Positions 1-10,458 of a stretch of 64,000 bases of DNA are shown in pieces. Position 1 is the stretch's first letter, and each line of letters starts with the position of its first letter. The notes under the pieces are model-generated. The model saw nothing but the letters and a program-made list of their open reading frames with translations, searched no databases and had not been told where the DNA came from. Source of the DNA: Pinus tabuliformis (Eukaryota > Streptophyta > Pinopsida > Pinales > Pinaceae); NCBI GenBank assembly GCA_031772625.1, contig CM062819.1:1230919070-1230983069 (forward strand), given 5' to 3'. Made by a program: the position numbers and the translations under genes.

Positions 1-873
1 AGCTTCCATGGAAGAGATTAACAGTTTGAAAAAGGAAAATGAGGAACTTAAGAAGAAAGAAAAAGATGGTGACCAGGACAAGACAAGGAAGAAAGTTGAC
101 CTTTTCAAGCTTCAAGTACAAGAAAGAGATAAGGATATCACCAAGCTTAAGGAGTAATTTCATCAAAACAAAAGAAAGCATCGTGAAGAATTCATATCCA
201 TGACAAATCAATTGCATAAGGAAAAGAAAAGGGAAGAAACTTTGTCAAGCCACCTTGAACAAAGACTCAAGAGTTTAAACAAACTTGAAGTAGAGATTGG
301 TCAATACATGGAAGTGGTCTCCTCCCTTAGATATCAACTAAAAAAGGAAATGAAACAAGCACAAGGAGCTGATAAGGTGATGGAAGCTTTGACATTCATA
401 GAAGGACAAGTTGATGAAGCAGAAAAGGAAAGAAACACCATGACATGCCAACTAGAAGAAAAGGATGATGATATCACCAAGTTAAGATTAGAAATCACCT
501 ATCTTAAGGCCCAATCATTTGATGCAACCAAGATGAAGGAAGAAATTGAGATCATACTTTCAAAGAAGGATGAAGAATGCAAGAAAATGAAGGAAGAAAT
601 TGCCTTTCTTAAAAAGATGTTGACTTGCTGAGTAAGAACGTGAAAAGTTCTCAAACTAAGTCATCAAAGGTCTCCCCTTGATAATCAAGTCTTGGCTATG
701 CAGGTGAATCCTCAAGCAAGAATGATGCAAACCCTATTGCTTCAAACAATAAGGATGTGAGGAAACGTGGAAGAAATATTGAAGCTCCCAGTTCCAGCAA
801 AGTCAAACTAATTCCCACCCAAATGGAGCAGAGACTTTCTTTTGAGTGCTTTGTTCAAGGGCGACACGACTAA
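1..873 (+). pseudogene. 3' part of a broken Gag-like coiled-coil ORF
   Basis: One frame is open from the left edge (in-frame ATG at 8). It has a TAA at 155-157 and reopens in the same frame to 631, giving a Lys/Glu-rich, heptad-like coiled coil of about 200 residues. After 631 the frame is lost. Reading resumes at 715 in another frame with a Ser/Asn stretch and a basic patch. It ends near 849-873 with Cys-Phe followed by Gly and His, which could be a decayed zinc knuckle. I do not recognise a named gene. Long coiled coils with a basic, knuckle-like tail occur in uncharacterised Gag-type proteins of plant retroelements, so a Gag remnant is an inference. At least one stop and one frameshift make it non-functional. 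Confidence 0.5.
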
Positions 874-2121
874 CTCTAGCTGCCAACAATAAATGGAAAT
901 ATTGTCCCGTTCCTGCTCTTTTTGGAATATATAATTTTTTTTGTCTTTTTCTTTAAGCTAGAAAAAGAATAAAAGAATGCTATAGTACATTGGAAAGAAC
1001 GAGTGTCGGTGAAGCAGATGATCTAGTTCCTGGGATTGGAACAATCCTATGCTCAATGCAAGGAGGCAAAAACTGGTCAAAGACACTCAAAGGTATGTTC
1101 CTTCCATGGGTCATAGTGTGTCAAGTTGCAGAAGTTAAGGGATTGCAAGTTTGATTTTTGCATAAGACATGGTCAAAAAGTGGCTTAAACACGAGTCCAA
1201 GTGAAGCCGGCTCAAGGCCAAAAGGTGCAAATGGTCAAAATGCAATGCAGTAGTACAACTCAACCCAAAGGAGCCTCTAGGGTATAAGACCAGAACGAAG
1301 CAAAGAAGCAAAGAGGAATGAGTCTTCAATGCATAAGTCATGGCGGGACTACAAAGGACTCTCGAGCCTACTCAATAAAGCAGCATGGGCAACCAATGTC
1401 AGTGAGGTGCTAACTACGATGCCCATGAAAAGGATGGCTCTACCATCGTGCCATGATTTAAAAAATTGGTGAGTGAAGATGGTTTACAAACCATAACATG
1501 ATGAGATCGACCCTATGGCAAGTGTATCGACAAATGGAGGCTAGTATGCAAAATGCAATGGAAAAATGGCTCCCTAACCTATATGCCAGTGAGAAAACGA
1601 TACCTACCATGACGTGTCAGCAGTCATGGAACCGACTTGAAACTGTCGAAAAAGCATCCAAAATGTCATGAAAAACAGTCCATTCTCGACACTCCAAGCT
1701 CCCAAGTTAAAAGATACATGAGACAAAACAAAATCAAGTTTTGAAAAAATTTGAAATTTTCAAAGCTTATAAAATAGTTTTTTGACTTACCATTGTTACC
1801 GTTTGAGTTGAGAGCATAAGGAGTGGAGAAAAAGAAGGAAGCTTGCCTTTTGCTTAATCCGACTGTTCAAATCTTCCCAAAATCACCAAGTAACCCCCAA
1901 ACTTGTCTTGCATCAATTTGTGATTGTTTTTAAGAATTTTAATTAAAGTTTCACCGTTGAATTTATGTCAAAAATTTTGTCGCGGCGTATATGCAGGTTG
2001 GCTATATGCAACCTATGTATACACAAGCCCTAGACGCGACTGTGCATAAAACAGACCCGCGTATACGTCGTTTTGATTTCAAAACAAAAAACTAACGATC
2101 CAAACTTTTTTTTTTCTCAGG
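874..2121. other. Noncoding stretch before the antisense ORF
   Basis: No convincing ORF. From 1981 to 2075 it carries several GTATAYGC-type near-palindromes, including a GCGTATACG at about 2059. They share phrases such as ACGCGACTGTG with the repeat series at 12168-12300. The rest is AT-rich. It may be leader of the ORF at 2122 or the missing 3' end of Tat-1; no LTR copy matching 12479-13400 was seen here. Confidence 0.4.
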
Positions 2122-3360
2122 ATGACAACCACCTAGAGGGAAAGGGAGCATGCCACTATTGATGATGAGGCTATTAAAGATCAACAGGCTTTGGATGCCT
2201 TAAGAGGATGCGGTTTGCTAAAAATTTTCAAAATGCCAAATATGAAGGCAAATACTCGCTTGCTCGAAATTCTCATTCACTACTAGAGTGTCGAGGACGA
2301 CTCATTCATGATTGATCAAATGCCACTGAGGATAGAGATTGAGGATATCTATTTTATCACAGGCCTTTCCGGAGGGGAGAGGTAGTACATTCTATGGGCT
2401 GATCATGAGGTAGCCTTTCTATCGAGGATTATGTGCATATATACTACCCAGGCCATCCAGAAAAGATTGAAATCCAAATTCCAATCAAGCACATAGTGAG
2501 TTTGTCATTGAGGAACATCCTGTTCCCTATAGCTAGAGTGAATGGATCAACCTCCTTACACCAGGCTTCACGACTTTGATGAGCTTAGCTGTAGACTATC
2601 TCACCATACTATTTGATTGGTGTACACCTCTTCTAACCAACTTGAAGAGCCAACTATCATCTATTAAAAAGGGCCAGACCAAAAACTTTGGGTATGGGAC
2701 TATTCTGTGCTCCTTTTTCGAGAAGGTCTCAGTGCTATGCCCTAGAGTACCAATTCCGATCAATAGCCTGCGAGATCCACGGATGGGCAGGTGGGCTGAT
2801 CTAATGAAATGACTAGGAGGTGGGGACGTATCGCGAACAGCTTTTGATGATGATTTCTTCTCCTGGTGGGAGCAGCAAATCATCGCAGTGGATGATTACC
2901 CCTATGCCGGCTTGGACTTCCAGGGAGATCCTGATCTAGCATTACCACTAGGCATGGCATGGGGAGATATAGGTAACAAATGTTTTTGATTTTATGATTT
3001 TTATGATTTTTCAAATATGAAAATGAACTTGAAAAATATTTTTGATGGGATTCAGATGACTAATGTAATGATCATATTCTAGATACTGGGCCACTATGAC
3101 CAAATGGTTTCCCATGGCATGGATGTCGTAGCCGAGGTGTCGAAGAGGCGGTTGCCGATACAGAGCGGGTCCTATGCACACTTCAGCGGAACTTGGTGAG
3201 ATTAACTCACCGAGTACCGATGGCAGCAATAGAGGATCTCCCTATAGACATGCAGTGTCATGTGGTTGGAATTCCACGGGACTGGGTTCAAACTCTTAGG
3301 CGTGTGGCTAATGTTGTAGTCACATACTTGGTTGCTCATCCTGAGCAGAGTCATAGATAG
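2122..3360 (+). pseudogene. Broken antisense ORF of Tat-1 with a candidate intron
   Basis: Starting at ATG 2122 the frame reads through stops at codon 5 and later. It gives a coherent protein-like text: an acidic N-terminus, then ...EIEDIYFITGLSGGER, then the open segment 2576-2812 and a Trp/Tyr-rich part to 2972. A GT...AG candidate intron (2973-3082, AT-rich) follows. Downstream sequence remains protein-like to a stop at 3358-3360 but needs a frameshift near 3145. The N-terminal text resembles the plant mobile domain/aminotransferase-like ORFs carried by plant retroelements; this is my family guess. It lies on the strand opposite to Tat-1 pol and just beyond its 3' end. That is where Grande/Tat elements are known to carry antisense genes. 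No product is likely to be made. Confidence 0.5.
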
Positions 3361-3557
3361 TCTGGAAATTATTATGGGCATTTGAGTCCCAATTTTTGTA
3401 TATTATTTTGGACACACTTATGTACATTTGGGATGTTTTATGATATATATATATACACACAGTTTCCACTTTTTGATGCTTGATTTTATCATGATGAATG
3501 AATGATGTGCCAATCTAAAGCTTGATCAGCAATAGAATTTGCTAATGAATTATTAGA
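3361..3557. other. Spacer between two convergent ORFs
   Basis: Short AT-rich spacer between the plus-strand ORF ending at 3360 and the minus-strand RNase H ending at 3558. It has a TA-rich run (about 3449-3464). Nothing else is visible. Confidence 0.4.
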
Positions 3558-3917
3558 TCATGGAATGTGCAAATAAGTAATATAAACAAATGATCTTTGC
3601 AACACCCTCACTCTCAAATATTGGTGATATAAACATGGATCCCTAACCCGATAAATGGAATTTAATTGTGACACTATCAGTTGTGAATCAAGATGGACTA
3701 CCAATGAATCGATTCCATAAGAAATAGCTTCGGATAGTAAATTAATGACGGCAGTATACTCAGCCATATTATTTGATGCAGGACCAATGCATACTCCCCT
3801 TAACACCATCAACTGACCAGTTGGATAGTAGATCACCCAAGTTGCGGAAGCGAGGTTTCGAGTGTGCCGACTAGCACCATCGGTGAATCCAAAATAGACC
3901 AAGTCATCCATCAACAC
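3558..3917 (-). CDS. Archaeal-type RNase H (aRNH) of Tat-1, separate ORF after pol
   Basis: This 119-residue ORF carries the RNase H series: FTDGAS (first Asp, about residue 13), ASNNMAEY (Glu, about residue 53) and LDSQLIV (Asp, about residue 77). A YRVRDP stretch follows. The wording is that of the second, archaeal-type RNase H of plant Tat elements and differs from the Gypsy RNase H inside pol. It would degrade RNA in RNA:DNA hybrids during reverse transcription. It begins about 100 nt after the pol stop (minus strand, 4015-4017), so it is encoded after integrase. In Tat elements I know of, it sits between the Gypsy RNase H and integrase. An acceptor-like ...GTAGCAG/GT lies just before the ATG (about 3918-3940), so a spliced origin is possible. 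The C-terminal end looks truncated. Confidence 0.75.
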   Translation of the reverse strand: MLMDDLVYFGFTDGASRHTRNLASATWVIYYPTGQLMVLRGVCIGPASNNMAEYTAVINLLSEAISYGIDSLVVHLDSQLIVSQLNSIYRVRDPCLYHQYLRVRVLQRSFVYITYLHIP

Positions 3918-4014
3918 CTGCTACATCAAATCAAAAAGTGTTGATATCAAAAACTCCCTATGAAATATGTACAAAAATACAAAATATACAAAGAAGCCAT
4001 TGCCTAGCTGCTAT

Positions 4015-5420
4015 CTAAGAAAAGTACTTCTTAAGGTAGATCCCATTTCAGGGCTCTGCCAACTTGTTCCCTTCGAAATCGACTAACTCATATGCCCCTT
4101 TTTCTAAAACTCGTTTAACTATAAAGGGACCGTACCACATAGGCTTGAACTTGCCTGCCCCCAAGGCGTCTTTATCTTGGTCATAGACCAAGATAAGGTT
4201 GCCTTCAGAAAAGACTCGAGGATAGACAGCTTTATCGTACTGAGTTTTAACCCTTTTCTTATGAGCCTCATTAATTATGGTGGCATCTCGACGTTGCTCA
4301 TCGAGATGTTCCAAATGAAGGAGGCGCTCTTCGAGACTCGAAGTCTCGGGAGGAGCTCGACAGCCAGTTTAAAGGATGGGATTTCAAATTCAATGGGAAA
4401 TATAGATTCCAATCCATAAACTAACTGAAAGGGTGTAAAACCTGTGGCAGTATTTACCGAGGTTCGGTATGCCCAAAGGGTCGGATACAACATAAGATGC
4501 CAATTGGACCAATTTTTGTCGATCATCCTTTGCAGGATCGTCTTAAGGGTTTTTTTCACAACCTCGACCTGTCCATTGTCCTGAGGATAATACGGAGACG
4601 AATGCTCCTGCCAGAAACCCAATTTAAGAGCCAATTCAGGCATTAGTTGGTTCTGGAAATGACTGACATGGTCAATGACAATCTCTCTCGGGATACTGAA
4701 CCTTGAGATAATCTGATTGAAAAGGAACAATGCCGTTGTTTCACTATCATTTTTATAAGTGGGCATGGCCTCAGCCCACTTCATCAAGTAGTCTATGACC
4801 ACTATAATGTACTTGTGATTCGTTGCTGAAGGCGGATTACAAGTAGTAAAATCAATACCCCACTTAGTAAAAGGACTGACAGTGACAACGGGGAAAAGAG
4901 GAGCTGGATGTGTGCACATCTTCCAAGTATAGACTTGACAGAGGTGGCAACGTTTAACCGCTTCAACACAATATTTGAAGAGCGAAGTCCAAAAGTAGCC
5001 GGCACGCAGGATACGCTGGGCTATAACAAGCCTTGAAAGATGAACACCACAAGCTCCACTGTGGCAATCATTGACCACAGAATCTGCTTCCTCTAAGGTT
5101 AAAAAATGCCTAAGGATCAAATCAACCCCTCGGCGATATAACGTATCACCAATGATGACATAGTTCTTAGCCAGGTGATGTAATTTTCGACGTTCATCCT
5201 TAGAGAAAGTAGAGGGAAACTTCAAAGTCTGGAGATAGACAATGATATCTCCATACCAGGGGTCTTGTGAAGAGATGAGGAATAGATGTTCGTCGAGAAA
5301 ACTTTCCTCATAAACAGTATCCTCTCCACAAGGTATCTCGGAAATTAACTCTACGAAAACCAAAGATTTCATAGACTTGGTGGACAAGAACTCGAGATCA
5401 AATTCTTGTAAAATGATGAT
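4015..5420 (-). pseudogene. Tat-1 integrase (C-terminal part of pol)
   Basis: Main open segment 5387-4275, continued in another frame as 4314-4048 and ending at the TAG 4015-4017. The N-terminal zinc domain is visible as H...H (HSGACGVH) and CHLC. The catalytic core has WGIDF (Asp), VIDHVSHF (second Asp) and NGQVEVV (Glu), so the DDE triad is present. YPTLWAYRTS and TGFTPFQLVYG follow. The tail continues as MWYGPFIVKRVLEKGAYELV, the usual Gypsy C-terminal end. A frameshift near 4300 and a TGA just before the final IYLKKYFS show that it is dead. In a live element it would insert the cDNA into nuclear DNA. No chromodomain is seen. Confidence 0.85.
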
Positions 5421-7328
5421 CCATCAATTGTATTTGCCCCCAATCACTCACCTACTGAGGAAAAATTGGAATGAATTGACTACCGCTAAGACAAAAGTTT
5501 TGCGTAGCAAGATATAATGGCGGAGCCACTAGACAACATGGACAGCTGCCAAGGACAACTTCTCAACAGGAGAATAACGAAGTTCAGGACCTACCAAGCC
5601 TCGGCTCAAGTAATAAATCACATGCTCTATGAGAGCATCATATTCCTGAACAAGAACCATCCCTATGGTTGATTCTGCAGTGGCGAGATATAAAAGGAAA
5701 TCCCTGCCATAATCTGGTGGACTCAAAAGCGGGGCAGAGACTAATGCCTTCTTCAAGGCATCACACGACCATTGTGCAAAGTCGTCCCATACAAATGGAA
5801 CTCCTTTCCACAGCAAATGCATAAAACCTTTAGTGATATCAACATAATTCGCTATCAACCTTCTTAAGAAATTAGCCTTCCCTTGAAGACTTTGAAGTTT
5901 TCGAATAAAGGACGGGGGAGGCAACTGAATTATTGCCTCTACCTTGAAGGGATCAACTCGAATCCCTTCAGTTGACACAATGAACCCTAATAACTGACCA
6001 GATGTAACCATGAAAATTCACTTATTTGGATTCAACCAGATCTTGTAAAATCGACATTGTTCAAAAACCAGTCAAAGGTGGCCAGGATGATCGATTCTAT
6101 TTCGAGAAAAAGTAGCTAAATCGTCCAAGTATGCTTCAATGATATGCTTGATGTCGTGGAAAGCATATGAAATGGCCTGCTGGAAAGTAGCTCCAACATT
6201 TTTAAGACAAAAAGGCATCTTTTTGTATGCAAAGGTATCCCAGGGACATATAAAAGTTGTCTTATGCTAATCTTCAAGACGAAGAGAGATCCGATTATAA
6301 CCGGAAAATCCGTCCATGAAGGAGAAAATCTCATTACCTGCACATTCATCAATTATCTGATCAATAAATGGTGTGGGGTAATTATCTTCGGGACAAGCTT
6401 TGTTTAGGTCTCTAAAATAAATGCATACTCGAATTGTTCCTTGCTTTTTATTAACTAGAACTAGATTAGAAACCCAATTCGTAAGAGTAACAGAGTATAT
6501 AAAACCCGCCTTGAGCAGCTTCTCTACTTCAGATTTAATAGTTGCTGCTTTACTAGGATTTACTGAACAAAGCTTCTGATGAATCGGCTTAGCGTTTTCA
6601 TACGTCTTGATCTCATGTTGAACTATGGATGGATCAATACCAGGCATTTCTTCATAAGACCAAGCGAATACATCTCGAAACTCTTTAAAAAGGTCGGTGT
6701 AAATTTGAATTTCTTCAGGGGAACATTCGGCTCTGATGAAGAGATTCTCGATCATGTTAGGGTTCCTAGAGATGTTTATAGGTATAATTTTTGAAATCAC
6801 CGACATATTACCTTCGGCACAAATGTGTGCTGGAGCCAAAGGATTTGATACCTTACAAACATCACTAGTAAATAGCTCGGAGAACCTAGATTCGACTTCC
6901 TGCAATGGAGGAAGAAAATATGAATGATGGTGTAAGTCTTCCCAAGGTCGATCTACACCAGTCATTGCTTCTAAGATTGCTTCTTCTGATGGTAAAACTA
7001 TATCTAAGCAGTCCATAGCAGAGGTAGAATCAAGGGTCCAAGCTAGGGCCACATCACCATCTAACTCCTCCTCAGAGAAAGGAGTAGAATGGTTGTTTGC
7101 AGATTTGATGATAAACTGATATCTAAGCTCTGCTGCAGACATAGGAAATTCCATTCCACTGACTTGTCCTTCATCTAATGTGGTCATAGGTGAAGGCAAG
7201 GTCCAAGGGTCTGAAAAATAATGAGTTCGGAGGAACTCCTCCCATGAAGACTCCTTGGATGATGAAATGACATTGATTCTAGCAAGAGGAGAGGGAAAAT
7301 CAAATGTACCCATCAATGAAGAATACAT
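5421..7328 (-). pseudogene. Tat-1 reverse transcriptase and Gypsy-type RNase H
   Basis: The segment 7328-6267 holds a linker and then RT: a VRVCIYFRDLNKACPEDNYP-like block, then SFMDGFSGYN (catalytic motif A). After a frame break the RT palm continues with a GATFQQAISYAFHDI-like block and an intact AYLDDL (minus strand, about 6117-6134). The segment 6011-5529 gives the connection and Gypsy RNase H (LGFIVST; LYLATAES; RYSPVEKLSLAAV). A stop at about 6265 and frame breaks at about 6250-6010 and 5520-5400 rule out function. It is preceded by protease and followed by integrase, the Gypsy order (PR-RT-RH-INT). Confidence 0.85.
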
Positions 7329-7449
7329 CTCGACTCCCAGATTCTAAATAGGCGAATGGGGGTTATCCACTAAGGGAATAGTAGAATCTGAAGTTGCTCG
7401 AGGATCAACTGGAAAATAATCTAATTGATCAACCTTAACAATTTTCCCC

Positions 7450-7881
7450 TCATGAGGAAAGCAAATGAGAGAAATAGAGTCGAAACATGGCATCCATTTT
7501 GTAAATCCAGTTCCATCCTAAGAGGAGATTGTAATCTAGGTTAGCATCAATGACTTCTACTTCGATATTAATGACCTTTCCCCCAACACATATAGGAAAG
7601 GTCGAGATAATCCCATGCGGCCTATGAGAATTCCCATCAAACGCTGTCAAGAGGGTAGGTGAAGGAACAACCAAAGGGGATCCAATGTCCTTCCAGCATG
7701 ATATAGACATTACAGATGTGGAAGCTCCCTCATCTACAATTGTTCGAAAAATATTATTTTTTCGATAAGTAGACTTGATTTGAAAAGCCATATGATGAGG
7801 AAGTCGCTTTTTGACATTAAGCATGTCAAAAGTGAGCACTATGGAATTATTTGGATAAACTACCCCTATCGCCGAAAGCAA
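7450..7881 (-). pseudogene. Tat-1 aspartic protease
   Basis: An open segment of 143 residues. The active-site block is VDEGAST at about residue 49, followed near residue 118 by LLLGWNWIYKMDAM, the second conserved block. Retroviral-type proteases usually read DTG or DSG. Here the motif is D-E-G-A-S, and Tat-2 has the same version, so this is the family form and not an error. It lies between the Gag zinc knuckle (about 8335-8373) and RT. It would cut the Gag-Pol polyprotein. Confidence 0.8.
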
Positions 7882-8220
7882 AGCACTTTGTTGAGTTGGA
7901 CATGACTGGAGGACTTCTAAAGTGGAAATAGCACATGGACTCTAAGCCAGATCCTCAACAATGGAGTAATTCTAGGCGGCCCTAGCATTAGGGTTGATAG
8001 TCGCGCGTTTAGCAGAACCTTTTGGTATCTGAGGTATAGTCTCGACAGAGGGTCGCTCAATATGAAGTGGGTCGGTAGTTCTGGGAGCAGATTTGTCCTT
8101 GGATGTTTTAGTTTCACCATAATCACATGACCAACTGGCCACATTAACATGAGAATCCATCATGAAAACATTTGATGATTTATCCCCTTCCTAGTTGCCC
8201 CCTGCAGAGGTACCAGGATT

Positions 8221-10458
8221 TTAATTTGTGCCAGCAAGCAACTGCTGCCCTTGGGGAAAAGGGTTGGTTAACACAGCTTGAGAGCTAGAAGACCCTTGCT
8301 GCACTAACAAGCACTGAGCATCTTGAATTTTGGGGCAGAGATGAGTCAAATGGTCTCCATTGCATAACTTGCATGGAAACTTAACTTTCTTTTTGGACTG
8401 CTTTCCACCCTCACCAGCACTATTGTTGAGTTTGTTTGTGTCAACTTTCCCATCTTGATTCTTCTTCTTACCTTGTCCTTTCTTCTTCTCATTGGAATTT
8501 TGATTTTCTTTAGGGTTAGAAGATTGGACGGTGTTAATGGAAGAGGGTTGGGAAGGCGAAGGGTTAGACGATGTGACCTGATTGGTAGGAGCAATTTGTA
8601 AAGACAACTATTGCAATTGGCTCAACAGGTTCACCACATTGGTGTCTATTGATCCAACAATACCATCTGCATGAGGACCTGGCTTTGATTTGGCTATATT
8701 AACCTTAGTCCTAGGAGAATCAGACAATATTTTCTGAAGAATCCCAGACTGAGAGTAAATCAATTATAATTGTTGGGCCCGAAAAATAGCTTTCTCTTCA
8801 GAATAGACTCCAGACAAAGAGGCATCTTTGGAAATCTCAGGTTGTGAAGATTTCAATAACCATTCAAGATGGTATTCAGGAGGAATTTCGGCTTTAATGA
8901 GCCTCTTTCTTCGTCTCCATTCCTGAATATGATCAGAGATGTGAGTTGTCGTATCTTGACAGAAATTGGCCAGAAGTTCAGTTTCAGCATCATAACAGAT
9001 GGGCAACTAGAAATGGTTTAGGAAAATGTTAGCCAAATCAATGAAAGATGTAAACCTGCCCCCTGGAACCTCTATATACCACTTAGCCACATTGCCAGTT
9101 AAGGTGCGTTGAAAAAGTCTCAACCTAATCGAGTCGTCAATGAGGGAGTTTGATGAGCACCACAAATGGAATGTGGTTACATGGTCGCCCGGGTCTTCAC
9201 CACCCTTACCTTCGAATTTTGGAATATCCGATGGGAGTTTAGTTGGGACCAGAGGCCAGGCCGGATTGTATCTAATTGGATCATTTGTCAATTTCGTGAG
9301 ATCTGACAAATTCAGCATTGCCATAAAAGGAAGCCTAGGAGGACCTTGGGGATTCCACCCAGATTAGGCAATTCCCAAAGTTCTGAAAAGATTGGCCTAG
9401 ATTTTGTAAGGTACCAGGCTACCTGAAGTAACTAATAGAACCCGCTGAACCAAAAGGTGACCCTTGTGGTCTAGCAAAACTCGGAGTTTGACCAACTCCA
9501 TCTGAAAAACCTCCAAAACTAGTGAAGTTCCCTCCTAAAGCATTATAAGGAGTCGATAACCCCTAATAAGGATTTCAAGCGATAGCTAAGGGAGAAATAC
9601 TTCAAAACAAACTAACTGTGGAGTATGGTATATTCCCTTGTTGGCCAAAAAATGGATTCCAAGTTCCTATGCCACTAACTGTAGGGTTAGTCCAACCTTG
9701 AAAGGGATTACTGCCTTGAGCTATAGAAGAAAAAGGCATAGATCCTATCGTCAGGTTGGAATATGGTATATGACCACTTCCAAAAGGAGAACTCTGAAAT
9801 GAAGTCGATCCACTCGTCATGGATGTGGAGAAACTGAACGGAACTGATGAAATACCCTATGAATGGGTGCCAAATGGGAAGAATCCAGAACTGGATGCAT
9901 GCGCTTGGGAACTTCCACTCGTTGATGAAATGAAGTAGACCCAAACAAGGATGTGCTAGCAGTAGACCCAAATAAAGATGTAGAAGGGATGGAAATGGTT
10001 CCTCCCCCTTGTACTGATATAGGAGTCTGCGTAACTATAGCACTCACGGTGGATGCCATGCTCCCAGTAGTGGTCATCAAAGGGATGTGCGAGAGGTGAC
10101 CTGGACTTGAAGGTCTATGTGTCAGAGTCCCAACGTATAATACTACGTTCGGATGATCAGAAGGCAGAGGAGAATTCGGAGCTGCTAACGGCTCTGAGAG
10201 TTCTTCTACCTCAATATTATCTTGCGACTGGAAGAGGACTCAAGAAAGAACTGGAGTGTTCCTCTCTGGCTCTGTGGTAGTACCAGGCCTATCTTGTACA
10301 CGAATGCCCCCAAGCGGAGGATCAATCCCCGATGCATCGGCTACCACTGGGTGAAACCCACTGGCAGTATCGCTCCTACGCCTTCTAGAAGAAGGCTCTA
10401 GACTTGCAGGTGAAAGCCCACGAAGTCTGCAGGACCATCTAAGCGATCGGTCAGCCAC
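8221..10458 (-). pseudogene. Tat-1 Gag with FG-rich N-terminal region
   Basis: Read from ATG 10458 downwards with many breaks. An Arg-rich start (MADRSLRWSCRLRG) leads into a Ser/Thr/Gly-rich region (about 10080-9420). That region has repeated Phe-Gly motifs: SLFGST twice, PFGTHS, SPFGSG, NPFFGQ, SFGGF, SPFGSAG. The capsid-type domain is 9324-8764 (KLPSDIPKFEGKGGEDPGDH; RTLTGNVAKWY), followed by a Lys/Gln/Asn-rich linker. One zinc knuckle, CKLCNGDHLTHLC, has spacing C-x2-C-x3-H-x4-C (about 8335-8373). Stops near 9006 and 8608 and several frameshifts inactivate it. In a live element it forms the particle that packages the RNA. Confidence 0.8.
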
